Source: Mycolicibacterium goodii (lineage in GTDB: Bacteria; Actinomycetota; Actinomycetes; Mycobacteriales; Mycobacteriaceae). From it: DNA of 64,000 nucleotides. Within the stretch, counting starts at the first letter, position 1. Every line of letters starts with the position of its first letter. The notes beneath the pieces were generated by a model that did not search any database, was not told where the DNA came from, and worked only from the letters and a program-made list of their open reading frames with translations. The translations under genes and the position numbers were made by a program. The stretch lies in the NCBI RefSeq assembly GCF_022370755.2, contig NZ_CP092364.2, positions 3,596,001 to 3,660,000 on the forward strand. Direction: 5' to 3'. Of the stretch, positions 17,441-25,236 are shown piece by piece.

Positions 17441-18142
17441 GTGACTGAGCAGCTCGACCGCCGAGCAGACCTCACCCGGCTCCAGATCCTGCAAGCCGCG
17501 TCCCGGCAGTTCGCTCGGACCCCGTACAGTCTGGTGAGCCTCGACGACATCCTCGCCGATGCCGAGGTCACCAAGGGCGCCCTGTATTTCCACTTCCGGT
17601 CCAAGCACGCGCTGGCGTGTGCGATCGTCGAACGCCATGCCGAACAGGCGCGCACCACCACCGAGGACGTGGCCGCACGCAATCTGTCCGGCCTGGAGAC
17701 CCTGATCGACATCAGCTACCAGCTCGCGGTCGACGACATCAGTGACCCGATGACGCGTGCCGGACTCAACCTGGTCGAGTCCATCGGGCGCACCGAGGAC
17801 CTGGGCGCACGCGTGCTGGCCGACTGGATCGCGCGATTCACCGCGATCGGGCGGCGCGCCGTCGCCGAGGGCGATCTGACCGCCGAGAGCGATCCGGAGG
17901 TCCTGGCCCGGCTGTTGGTGTCGATGTACCTGGGCATCCGTCAGACCAGCGAACTGGAGGACGCGCAGCGGTTCCTACAGGATCTGGAGCGCAGCTGGCA
18001 GTTCGTGCTACCGGGCGTCGCAAACCCCGATCGACTCGGTTATCTTCGGCAGTTCATCCGCCGTCGGACGACGCTCACGGCGCGAAAGGCCGTACCGCTG
18101 CATCCCGAGCCGCCGGCGCACACGCGCGCCGGTTCAGCTTGA
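17441..18142 (+). CDS. TetR-family regulator, ScbR/gamma-butyrolactone-receptor-like (first of two)
   Basis: A 233-aa regulator. The helix-turn-helix spans about residues 10-58 (LVSLDDILADAEVTKGALYF, then HFRSKHAL), and the C-terminal half resembles the ScbR/ArpA class rather than QacR types. I start at GTG 17441 (17438 is an alternative GTG); the open frame extends 61 codons further but that text has no family match. It ends with a long basic, Pro-rich tail. It is 6 bp upstream of a second TetR gene of the same class, so the two are one transcript and may form homo- or heterodimers. Confidence 0.82.
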   Translation: MTEQLDRRADLTRLQILQAASRQFARTPYSLVSLDDILADAEVTKGALYFHFRSKHALACAIVERHAEQARTTTEDVAARNLSGLETLIDISYQLAVDDISDPMTRAGLNLVESIGRTEDLGARVLADWIARFTAIGRRAVAEGDLTAESDPEVLARLLVSMYLGIRQTSELEDAQRFLQDLERSWQFVLPGVANPDRLGYLRQFIRRRTTLTARKAVPLHPEPPAHTRAGSA

Positions 18143-18148
18143 GGTCAC

Positions 18149-18802
18149 ATGCCACGTCAAGCCCGCGCGGATGTGACCCGCCGCAAGATCATCACTGCCG
18201 CCGTCGACCTGTTCAGTGAGATAGGTTATCCGGCAACTGGATTGGGCGAGATCATCGAGCGTGCCGACATGACGAAAGGCGCGTTGTACTACCACTTCGA
18301 CTCCAAGGAAGCCCTCGCCGAGGCGATCATCACCGAAGGTGGTGCGAGTACGCTCGCGGCCTTTCACAACATCACCGAATCGTCGTCCCCGGCGTTGGAG
18401 AACCTCATCCACGGACTGTTCGTCGTCTGTGACTTCACGCGCACCGACCGGGTCGCCGAGATCGGCCTGCATCTGTTGCAGACCTTCGCCGGGATCAACG
18501 ACGCCACCGAACGGGTGTACGCGAGCTGGCTCGATGCGATCTCCGGACAACTGCACCGCGCGGCCGCCGAAGGCGACCTGCGTGAAGGCCTCGACCCCGG
18601 CGCCGCCGCCGAGGTGATCCTGGAGGCCGCGCTCGGGGCCGAGGCGCTGTCCCGTGCCGGCTCGTCGGGCACGGACCTTCGCGAACGGATCGTGCGCATC
18701 TGGGACCTGCTGCTCCCGGCCGTGGTCAACCCCGACTCCCTGGAGTACTTCCGCGAGTTCCTGGCGCGCGAATCCCTGCGCCGTTCACCGGGTGCCGACT
18801 AG
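18149..18802 (+). CDS. TetR-family regulator, ScbR/gamma-butyrolactone-receptor-like (second of two)
   Basis: A 217-aa TetR protein beginning MPRQARADVTRRKIITAAVD with recognition region ERADMTKGALYYHFDSKEAL. This N-terminus is the hallmark of Streptomyces gamma-butyrolactone receptors (RQARAE.TR..I..AA). It shares the VNPDSLEYFREF / ANPDRLGYLRQF ending with the preceding protein, which suggests tandem duplication followed by divergence. Its last 4 bp overlap the stop of the convergent MerR gene. Confidence 0.85.
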   Translation: MPRQARADVTRRKIITAAVDLFSEIGYPATGLGEIIERADMTKGALYYHFDSKEALAEAIITEGGASTLAAFHNITESSSPALENLIHGLFVVCDFTRTDRVAEIGLHLLQTFAGINDATERVYASWLDAISGQLHRAAAEGDLREGLDPGAAAEVILEAALGAEALSRAGSSGTDLRERIVRIWDLLLPAVVNPDSLEYFREFLARESLRRSPGAD

Positions 18803-19581
18803 CGGCCTGCGGCACGATCGGCGTTGGCGTGGATGGCGTCACGACAGAACGCCGCCAGGCCGGGAAGCCCGAACGACTCGTCGTACCTTGCGACGTATGC
18901 CGGGTCGCTGACGTACATGTCCCCCAGCTTGCGGTGGAACTCCGGCGGGCAGTCGTAGAACCAGCGGTTCACCTGGAGCCGGTGCTGCTCGGCCGCATCC
19001 ATCGCCACCTCCGAGTCGGCCGGAAGGCCGCTGCGGAAGGCGTCGGCCAGAGCTTTCTCGACGGCTTCACCCTCGGCCTTGATCCGGATCCAGTCCTCCT
19101 TGCCGTACGACTTCGTCCGACGCTGTGATTCCTTCCACTCCGGTGTCTCGCCCCACCTCTGCTCGGCCTCGGCCTGATAGTCGTCGAAGTCCTCGCCGAA
19201 GAGTTCGCGCATGTCGTCATCGGTCATGGGGGTGTTCGTCATCGCCTTCTCCAATGCCTGATCGATCGCCTCGACGAGACCTCTCATCTCGTCGATCCGG
19301 GACATGACGCGTTCGCGCTGACGAACCAGGTGACTGACCTCGTCGCCTTCATCGAGCAGGCTCGCGATCTCTTCGAGGGAGAACTCGAGCCGGCGGTACA
19401 CGATGATCTGGGACAGCCGCGTCAGGTCGGACGTCGTGTAGACCCGGTATCCCGAGGCCGCGCGCCGGCTGGGGGTCAGCAACCCGATCTCGTCGTAGTG
19501 GTGAAGTGTCCGGACCGTGATGCGAAATCGCTTGGCGACCTCGCCGACGATGAGACCGTCCACCGGCAACTCCTGCGTCAT
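18799..19581 (-). CDS. MerR-family regulator with TipAS-type ligand domain (TipA-like)
   Basis: A 260-aa protein: MerR winged helix (residues about 9-80, TVRTLHHYDEIGLLTPSRRA), a coiled-coil dimerisation helix (about 85-120), and a C-terminal TipAS domain (about 140-255) with FGEDFDDYQAEAEQRW and the conserved end DPAYVARYDESFGLPGLAAF. TipAL proteins bind thiopeptides and other amphipathic antibiotics and activate their own promoter. A promoter with a 19-bp spacer and a 7-bp inverted repeat lies directly upstream. Confidence 0.9.
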   Translation of the reverse strand: MTQELPVDGLIVGEVAKRFRITVRTLHHYDEIGLLTPSRRAASGYRVYTTSDLTRLSQIIVYRRLEFSLEEIASLLDEGDEVSHLVRQRERVMSRIDEMRGLVEAIDQALEKAMTNTPMTDDDMRELFGEDFDDYQAEAEQRWGETPEWKESQRRTKSYGKEDWIRIKAEGEAVEKALADAFRSGLPADSEVAMDAAEQHRLQVNRWFYDCPPEFHRKLGDMYVSDPAYVARYDESFGLPGLAAFCRDAIHANADRAAGR

Positions 19582-19588
19582 GTCGATC

Positions 19589-19619
19589 AGGTTGGCTCCT
19601 CACGTCGCGTGAGGGTCAA
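19589..19619 (-). promoter_or_regulatory. MerR-type promoter of the TipA-like gene
   Basis: On the minus strand TTGACC (19619-19614) and CAACCT (19594-19589) are separated by 19 nt, the long spacer typical of MerR-activated promoters. Inside the spacer lies the dyad CCTCACG-TCG-CGTGAGG (19598-19614). The predicted transcript start is at or next to the ATG at 19581, so the mRNA would be leaderless. Confidence 0.6.
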
Positions 19620-19620
19620 G

Positions 19621-20058
19621 TCAGAGTTCCTCGGTCCACAGCTTCTCGGTGAGGTCCTGGAAGCACGCGAGGGCGACGGGATCGTCGCCGCGCAGGAGCG
19701 CCGACTTGCTCATGCGTGCCCGCACGATCGAACCGTCCTGGTGCTGCAGTTCGACGATGAGGTCGGCATGGGCACGGACCACCGAGACCGCGGAATCGTC
19801 GGCGGGCAGCGAATGGAAGATCTCAGCGAACTTCAATTCCATGACGGCGCCGTTGCTAAGTCCGACCATCTCGCCGAAGGCGGTGTTGGCGAACAGGATC
19901 GAGCCATCCTCGGCGATCGCGAGCACCGGCACCGGGAACCGCTCCAGCACCACCAGCGCGGGCATCTGCTGCAGCAGCTCCATGGGCGAACGTGAACCCT
20001 CGTCGCTCTGTCGCCGATCCACGTCTCGATAGTGCCCGACATCGCCGCGGGTTACCAC
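19621..20058 (-). CDS. Single-domain PAS protein
   Basis: A 145-aa protein consisting of one PAS fold (residues about 32-140): VLERFPVPVLAIAEDGSILF, AFGEMVGLSNGAV, then the strand region VELQHQDGSIVRARMSKSAL and the exit DLTEKLW. There is no output domain, so it would act as a small sensor or protein-interaction module. The GTG at 20058 has GAGGAG upstream; the internal ATG at 19983 (MELLQQMPAL) is an alternative. It lies just upstream of the TipA-like gene on the same strand. Confidence 0.75.
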   Translation of the reverse strand: MVTRGDVGHYRDVDRRQSDEGSRSPMELLQQMPALVVLERFPVPVLAIAEDGSILFANTAFGEMVGLSNGAVMELKFAEIFHSLPADDSAVSVVRAHADLIVELQHQDGSIVRARMSKSALLRGDDPVALACFQDLTEKLWTEEL

Positions 20059-20158
20059 CGAGCCGCTCCTCGGCCGCCGGTCGCAAACCGGGTGGCGCGC
20101 GCCACTTGACTAACTAGGTTTACTCTGTGAAGGCTTACATCGGCAGACAGGGGCAGGC

Positions 20159-21391
20159 ATGGACCTGAAGTGGTCGAGAACCGACCAGGAGTTCCGCGAC
20201 GAGGTACGCAGCTTTCTCGAGGAGAAGCTCACACCCGACCTCCGGGAGGCGGGACGCCTTCAGACGAGCGTCTACTCCGAGCACGAGGCGAGCATGGAGT
20301 GGCAGCGCATCCTGCACGAGCGGGGCTGGGCGGCCCCCGCGTGGCCCGTGGAGTACGGAGGCTGCGACTGGAGCCTGACACAGCACTACATCTTCAGCCG
20401 CGAATCCACCCTTGCGGGCGCGCCCGCGCTGTCGCCGATGGGTATCCGCATGGTGGCGCACGCCATCATCAAGTTCGGCACCGACGAGCAGAAGTCCTAC
20501 TTCCTGCCCCGCATCCTGACCGGCGAGGTGTTCTTCTGTCAGGGCTACTCGGAACCCGAGGCGGGGTCGGACCTGGCGGCACTGTCGATGAGCGCCGTGC
20601 CCGACGGTGACGAGCTGGTCTGCACGGGCAGCAAGATCTGGACCACCCACGCTCAAGAGGCGAACTGGATGTTCGCGCTCGTGCGCACCACCCGCGGCGC
20701 CAAGAAACAGCAGGGCATCACATTCCTGTTGATCGACATGACGTCGCCCGGCATCACGATCCGGCCCCTGGTGATGACCTCCGGCGAAGAGGTGCAGAAC
20801 CAGGTGTTCTTCGACGAGGTGCGGGTGCCGAAGAAGAACGTCATCGGCGCAATCGACGACGGTTGGACCGTCGCGAAGTACCTGCTGGAGTTCGAACGCG
20901 GCGGCGGCGCGTCGTCGCCCGCGCTGCAGGTGCTCGGCGAGGAGATCGCGACCGCGGCCGCCGAACAGCCGGGTCCGTCCGGGGGACGGTTGATCGACGA
21001 CCCGGCGTTCAGTCGCAGACTGGCCGAGGCCCGCATCCGCACCGATGTTCTGGAGATCCTCGAGTACCGGGTGCTCGCGGCGGTGGCGGAGGGCCGCAAT
21101 CCCGGCACGGCGTCGTCGATGCTCAAGGTCCTCAGCACCGAATTGAGCCAGCTCCTCACCGAGCTGTCGATGGCGGCCGCCGGTCCGCGTGGCCGTGCCT
21201 ACCAGCCGCACGCGACGCGTCCTGGCGGTCCGGTCGCGGAGTTCGAGCCACCGGCCGACGGCTATGTCAGCGGTGAGCCGTGGCAGGCGGTTGCCCCGCT
21301 GCGCTATTTCAACGACCGCGCCGGATCGATCTACGCCGGCAGCAACGAGATTCAGCGGAACATCCTCGCCAAAGCCGCTCTGGGACTCTGA
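20159..21391 (+). CDS. Acyl-CoA dehydrogenase, subunit of a probable heteromeric pair (1)
   Basis: A 410-aa acyl-CoA dehydrogenase-like protein with FCQGYSEPEAGSDLAALSMS and SGSKIWTTHAQEAN. At the C-terminal catalytic site the usual EGTS is YAGSNEIQ, with Ala393 where the base Glu would be, as in the FadE26/FadE28 class of mycobacterial heterotetramers. With the following gene, 11 bp downstream, it should form an alpha2beta2 enzyme of the sort used on steroid side chains and other bulky CoA esters. An ATG with a short purine-rich leader starts it. Confidence 0.88.
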   Translation: MDLKWSRTDQEFRDEVRSFLEEKLTPDLREAGRLQTSVYSEHEASMEWQRILHERGWAAPAWPVEYGGCDWSLTQHYIFSRESTLAGAPALSPMGIRMVAHAIIKFGTDEQKSYFLPRILTGEVFFCQGYSEPEAGSDLAALSMSAVPDGDELVCTGSKIWTTHAQEANWMFALVRTTRGAKKQQGITFLLIDMTSPGITIRPLVMTSGEEVQNQVFFDEVRVPKKNVIGAIDDGWTVAKYLLEFERGGGASSPALQVLGEEIATAAAEQPGPSGGRLIDDPAFSRRLAEARIRTDVLEILEYRVLAAVAEGRNPGTASSMLKVLSTELSQLLTELSMAAAGPRGRAYQPHATRPGGPVAEFEPPADGYVSGEPWQAVAPLRYFNDRAGSIYAGSNEIQRNILAKAALGL

Positions 21392-21402
21392 CAGGAACAC
21401 TG

Positions 21403-22545
21403 ATGGACTTCAACCTGACCAAGGAACAGGAACTGCTGCGCGACGGGCTGACCAAGTTCCTGTCGAGCCGCTACGACCTGCAGACCAGCCGTACCGCCGC
21501 GAAACTCGGCGAGGGCTGGCAGCCGGACATCTGGCGTGGATTCGCCGACGAGCTCGGCATCCTCGGTGCGACGCTGCCCGAGGAAGCCGGCGGAATCGGC
21601 GGAGGAGGGGTCGAGGCGATGGTGATCGCCGAGGCGCTGGGCCACGCCCTGGTCATCGAACCCTTCGTCGACACCGTCGTCGTCGCAGGCGGGCTCCTGC
21701 AGCGTGCGGGCGGCGACGCCGCGCGAAAAGTGCTCGAAGCCCTGGTGGGCGGCACGGCCGTCGTCGCGATGGCCGCGACCGAACCGACGTCCGGCGACAA
21801 CTGGCACAGCGTCGAGACCACGGCCCGCCGCGACGGCGACACGTGGGTACTCGACGGCTCGAAGATCGTCGTGGTGAACGCACCGTTCGCAACGCATCTG
21901 CTGGTCACCGCACGCACGTCCGGCAACGCATCGGGTCAGGACGGGATCTCGCTGTTTCTCGTCGAGATCGACTCGCTGGGAAGCGGTTTCGAGGCGCATC
22001 ACTACCGCACCGTCGACGACCGCAGGGCCTCGGACCTGGTGTTCGACGGACTGCGACTGCCCGCATCGGCGCTGCTGGGCGCCGAGGGCCAGGCCGGCGC
22101 TTCGCTGGAACTCGCGCGTGACGAGGGCGCTGCCGCGGTGTGCGCCGAGGCCGTCGGCGCGATGCGGAAGGTGCTCGCCGACACCGTCGAGTACTGCAAG
22201 CAGCGTCAGCAGTTCGGCCGGCCGATCGGTGGCTTCCAGGCCCTGCAGCATCGCATGGTCGACATGCACATGGAGGTCGAACAGGCGGCGGCCGCCGTGT
22301 ACCTCGCGGTGCTCAACCTCGACTCGGCTGCGGCCACGCGCGCCAAGGCGGTCTCGGCCGCCAAGGCCACGGTGGGCCGGGCCGCACGCTTCGTCGGCCA
22401 GAACGCGGTGCAGTTGCACGGCGGTATGGGCATGACCGAGGAGCTGGCGATCGGTCACTACTTCAAGCGCCTCACGGCCGTGCAGTACGAGTACGGCTCG
22501 ACCGACGCGCACATCACCCGGTACGCCGAGCTCACGCGCCCATAA
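21403..22545 (+). CDS. Acyl-CoA dehydrogenase, subunit of a probable heteromeric pair (2)
   Basis: A 380-aa acyl-CoA dehydrogenase-like protein. The N-terminal LTKEQELLRDGLTKFLSSRY, QLHGGMGMTEELAIGHYFKR and the C-terminal YEYGSTDAHITRY match the smaller partner (FadE27/FadE29-type) of heteromeric acyl-CoA dehydrogenases. The usual Glu position lacks the EGTS motif. It is co-transcribed with the preceding dehydrogenase. A 26-bp perfect hairpin follows 15 bp after the stop. Confidence 0.88.
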   Translation: MDFNLTKEQELLRDGLTKFLSSRYDLQTSRTAAKLGEGWQPDIWRGFADELGILGATLPEEAGGIGGGGVEAMVIAEALGHALVIEPFVDTVVVAGGLLQRAGGDAARKVLEALVGGTAVVAMAATEPTSGDNWHSVETTARRDGDTWVLDGSKIVVVNAPFATHLLVTARTSGNASGQDGISLFLVEIDSLGSGFEAHHYRTVDDRRASDLVFDGLRLPASALLGAEGQAGASLELARDEGAAAVCAEAVGAMRKVLADTVEYCKQRQQFGRPIGGFQALQHRMVDMHMEVEQAAAAVYLAVLNLDSAAATRAKAVSAAKATVGRAARFVGQNAVQLHGGMGMTEELAIGHYFKRLTAVQYEYGSTDAHITRYAELTRP

Positions 22546-22560
22546 CCGGGAAGTGCCCCG

Positions 22561-22618
22561 CCGAGATTGAAGCCAGGGACAAGATCAGCGCCGATCTTGT
22601 CCCTGGCTTCAATCTCGG
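22561..22618. terminator. 26-bp perfect hairpin with 6-nt loop
   Basis: Bases 22561-22586 are the exact reverse complement of 22593-22618 with loop AGCGCC. It sits 15 bp after the second acyl-CoA dehydrogenase and 40 bp before the EamA start. There is no T-run. The long perfect pairing suggests either a strong terminator or a small mobile repeat; its sequence differs from the GAGCAGAC hairpins. Confidence 0.65.
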
Positions 22619-22658
22619 TGTCGGGAAACCTGTTTGACGACCCCCGTATGGTGGACAG

Positions 22659-23615
22659 GTGAGCGTGCGGGGCTGGGTGCTGTTCGGCGCGATGAGCATC
22701 ATCTGGGGTATCCCCTACCTGCTGATCAAGGTCGCCGTCGAGGGTGTCTCGGTACCGGTGCTGGTGCTCGCCCGCACCGCGGTCGGTGCACTGGTCCTGC
22801 TGCCGTTGGCGATGTCGCGTGCGGCGTGGACCCCGGTGCTACGCCATTGGAAGCCCGTGCTGGTGTTCGCGTTCTTCGAGATCATCGCCGCGTGGGCGCT
22901 GCTGACTGATGCCGAGAGGCACCTGACGAGTTCCATGACGGGGTTGCTGATCGCGGCCGCCCCGATCATCGCCGCGGTCCTCGACCGGCTCACCGGCGGC
23001 GAGCGCCTGGATCCGAAGCGCATCGCCGGGCTCTTCGTGGGCCTGTCCGGCGTCGCAGTGCTCGCCGGCCCCGGGCTCGCGGGCGGACATGCGTGGCCCG
23101 TGCTCGAGGTGCTGCTGGTGGCAACGTGTTACGCGATCGCCCCGCTGGTGGCGGCCCGTTACCTGGGTGATGTGCCCAGCCTGCCGATGACGGCGGCGTG
23201 CCTGACCGTGGCCGCGTTGATCTACACCACCCCGGCGGTGCTGACCTGGCCCGAAGCGATGCCTTCCACACGGGTGCTGGTGGCTCTGGCCGCGCTGGCG
23301 GTGATCTGCACGGCCCTGGCCTTCATCGTGTTCTTCGCGCTGATCCGTGAAGTGGGTGCGGCCCGCGCCCTGGTGTTCACCTACGTCAACCCCGCGGTGG
23401 CGCTGGCCGCCGGCGTGATCGTGCTGGGTGAACCGCTCACGGCGTACAACATCGGCGGGCTGGTGCTGATCCTCGCCGGGTCGGTGCTGGCGACGCGCAG
23501 AGCTTCGCAGACCGGCCGCGAACGTGAACCGGCTGCGGAGAGCCAGGCCGATTCTCGCAGCCAGTTCATACCGGCGAATCCGCCTGAGCCGCCAGCCACC
23601 CGCCGTACTCGGTGA
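22659..23615 (+). CDS. EamA/DMT-family transporter
   Basis: A 318-aa membrane protein with two EamA repeats and about ten transmembrane helices, the usual drug/metabolite exporter layout (LFGAMSIIWGIPYLLIKVAV at the start, FTYVNPAVALAAGVIVLGEP in the last repeat). Substrate is unknown. GTG start at 22659. The last 50 bp overlap the 3' end of the convergent allophanate hydrolase gene. Confidence 0.87.
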   Translation: MSVRGWVLFGAMSIIWGIPYLLIKVAVEGVSVPVLVLARTAVGALVLLPLAMSRAAWTPVLRHWKPVLVFAFFEIIAAWALLTDAERHLTSSMTGLLIAAAPIIAAVLDRLTGGERLDPKRIAGLFVGLSGVAVLAGPGLAGGHAWPVLEVLLVATCYAIAPLVAARYLGDVPSLPMTAACLTVAALIYTTPAVLTWPEAMPSTRVLVALAALAVICTALAFIVFFALIREVGAARALVFTYVNPAVALAAGVIVLGEPLTAYNIGGLVLILAGSVLATRRASQTGREREPAAESQADSRSQFIPANPPEPPATRRTR

Positions 23616-25236
23616 TGTCGCGGCCGTGCGAAGGCGCGGCGTGATCACAGCCGAAACCCGTCACCCAACGACCGTCGCTCAACTCGACCCTGCCGAGCAT
23701 CATCGGCGCGGGCAGTTCGGCGAGAAACGCGCCAAGGGCCGCCGGTGAGAGCACCCACCGCTCCCCCACGATCGCCGCACCACCGTCGTCGACGCGCACC
23801 AGGCCCGGCTTGCGCGGTTCGGTGTCGAGCGCGAACAACCGGTAGCGCGGTGCGGTGGCGACCGGTCCGGCCCAACGCGCGCCGCGGCTGGTCAGCTGAT
23901 GTTCCAGCGGCTGACCACGCAGGTGTGCCCCGAACACCGCGAGCTCGGTCACCGCAGTGCCGGCCTGCTCGGGCCACGACGCGGTCGCGGGCTCGGCGAG
24001 GAAGCGTGCCGCGAGATCGGCGACGACGGCGTCGTGGAAGGCCGGTGCCAGCATCGTGATGCCGAATTGTGCGCCGTCGGAGACCGTGCCCGCGGGAACC
24101 GCGATGGCGCACATGTCGAACAGGTTGCAGAAGTTGGTGAACCGACCCATCCGGGCGTTCACGCCGACCGGGTCGACCGCGACGTCGGCGATCCGCGGAT
24201 GAGCCGGTGCGGTGGGGACCAGCAGCGCATCACACCCTGAGAGCGCCGCGAACGCCTCCTCACGAAGCTGCTCGACGCGTCTGCGGTCGCGCAGCAGATC
24301 GGCCGCCGAGTGCCGACCGGCGGCGCTGATGATCGCCGACACCGTGGGGTCCAATCCGGCATCCGGCCCCGCGCCGTCGACGAATTCCCCGACGGCGTCC
24401 CACCGCTCGGCGACGAGTGCCCCGTTGTACAGCAGGTCGGCCGCGGCGAAGAAGGCCGTCATGTCGATCGGCACGATCTCGAACCCGGCGGCCTGCGCAC
24501 GCCGGATGGCCTCGGTGAGCGCGGCCTGCCACGCGGCGTCGAGTTCGGGCACCTGATCGGGCACCGCGACGCGAGGCACCGGCGGGGCGGCCAACCGGAG
24601 ATCGGCGGGCCAGTCCCGGTGTGGTTCCGCTGTCGCCATGACGGCCATGGCCGTCTGTGCGGTCGGCAGGTCGGCGGCGAAGACCGTCACGCAGTCGTAG
24701 CTCGCGCACGCGGGGACCACACCGGTGGTCGGGACCACGCCGAGGGTCGGTTTGATGCCGATGATCCCCTGCAGGCCCGCGGGCACGCGACCCGAGCCGG
24801 CGGTGTCGGTACCGATCGCGATGTCGGCGAAGCCGAGTGCGACCGCGACCGCCGAGCCCGAACTCGAACCGCCGGAGATGTATTCGGGTCGATGGGCATC
24901 TCGTACCGCGCCGTACGGGCTGCGGGTGCCGACGAGGCCGGTGGCGAACTGGTCGAGGTTGGTCTTGCCGATGACGACGGCGCCCGCGGCCTTCAGCGCG
25001 GCCACCACCGGAGCATCCGCGTCGGGCACATGGCTGTAACCGGGGCACGCCGCGGTGGTCGGCAGCCCGGCGACGTCCACGTTGTCCTTGACGGCGAGCA
25101 CCAGTCCGGCCAAAGGCCCCGCGATGGCCGATGCGTAGTCGGCCTCGACCTCCTCGCGGGGTCTGAGGTGGATGAACACCTCGGTGCGGCCGGTGCGCTC
25201 GATCTTGCGGTAGATCTCAGCGATCTTGCCCGTCAC
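23566..25236 (-). CDS. atzF: Allophanate hydrolase
   Basis: A 556-aa amidase-signature enzyme that splits allophanate to ammonia and CO2. The catalytic triad is visible as Lys50 (VLAVKDNVD), Ser124 (SGGSSSGSA) and Ser148 (TDTAGSGRVPA), with the same 74- and 24-residue spacing as known AtzF. The C-terminal allophanate-hydrolase domain (LRGQPLEHQLTSRGARWAG onward) is complete. The start is the GTG at 25236, overlapping the stop of the carboxyltransferase gene as GTGA. It is the last gene of the permease-DUF1989-carboxyltransferase operon, which scavenges nitrogen from urea or guanidine-type compounds. Confidence 0.93.
   Translation of the reverse strand: MTGKIAEIYRKIERTGRTEVFIHLRPREEVEADYASAIAGPLAGLVLAVKDNVDVAGLPTTAACPGYSHVPDADAPVVAALKAAGAVVIGKTNLDQFATGLVGTRSPYGAVRDAHRPEYISGGSSSGSAVAVALGFADIAIGTDTAGSGRVPAGLQGIIGIKPTLGVVPTTGVVPACASYDCVTVFAADLPTAQTAMAVMATAEPHRDWPADLRLAAPPVPRVAVPDQVPELDAAWQAALTEAIRRAQAAGFEIVPIDMTAFFAAADLLYNGALVAERWDAVGEFVDGAGPDAGLDPTVSAIISAAGRHSAADLLRDRRRVEQLREEAFAALSGCDALLVPTAPAHPRIADVAVDPVGVNARMGRFTNFCNLFDMCAIAVPAGTVSDGAQFGITMLAPAFHDAVVADLAARFLAEPATASWPEQAGTAVTELAVFGAHLRGQPLEHQLTSRGARWAGPVATAPRYRLFALDTEPRKPGLVRVDDGGAAIVGERWVLSPAALGAFLAELPAPMMLGRVELSDGRWVTGFGCDHAAPSHGRDITEYGGWLAAQADSPV

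Noticed and set aside
20135..21400. Minus-strand 421-codon open frame opposite an acyl-CoA dehydrogenase
   Set aside because: Antisense shadow of 20159-21391; its ends are set by the real gene and the text lacks any motif.
22633..22652. TTGACG...TATGGT as a promoter for the EamA gene
   Set aside because: The two hexamers are only 8 bp apart, too close for a sigma-A promoter.
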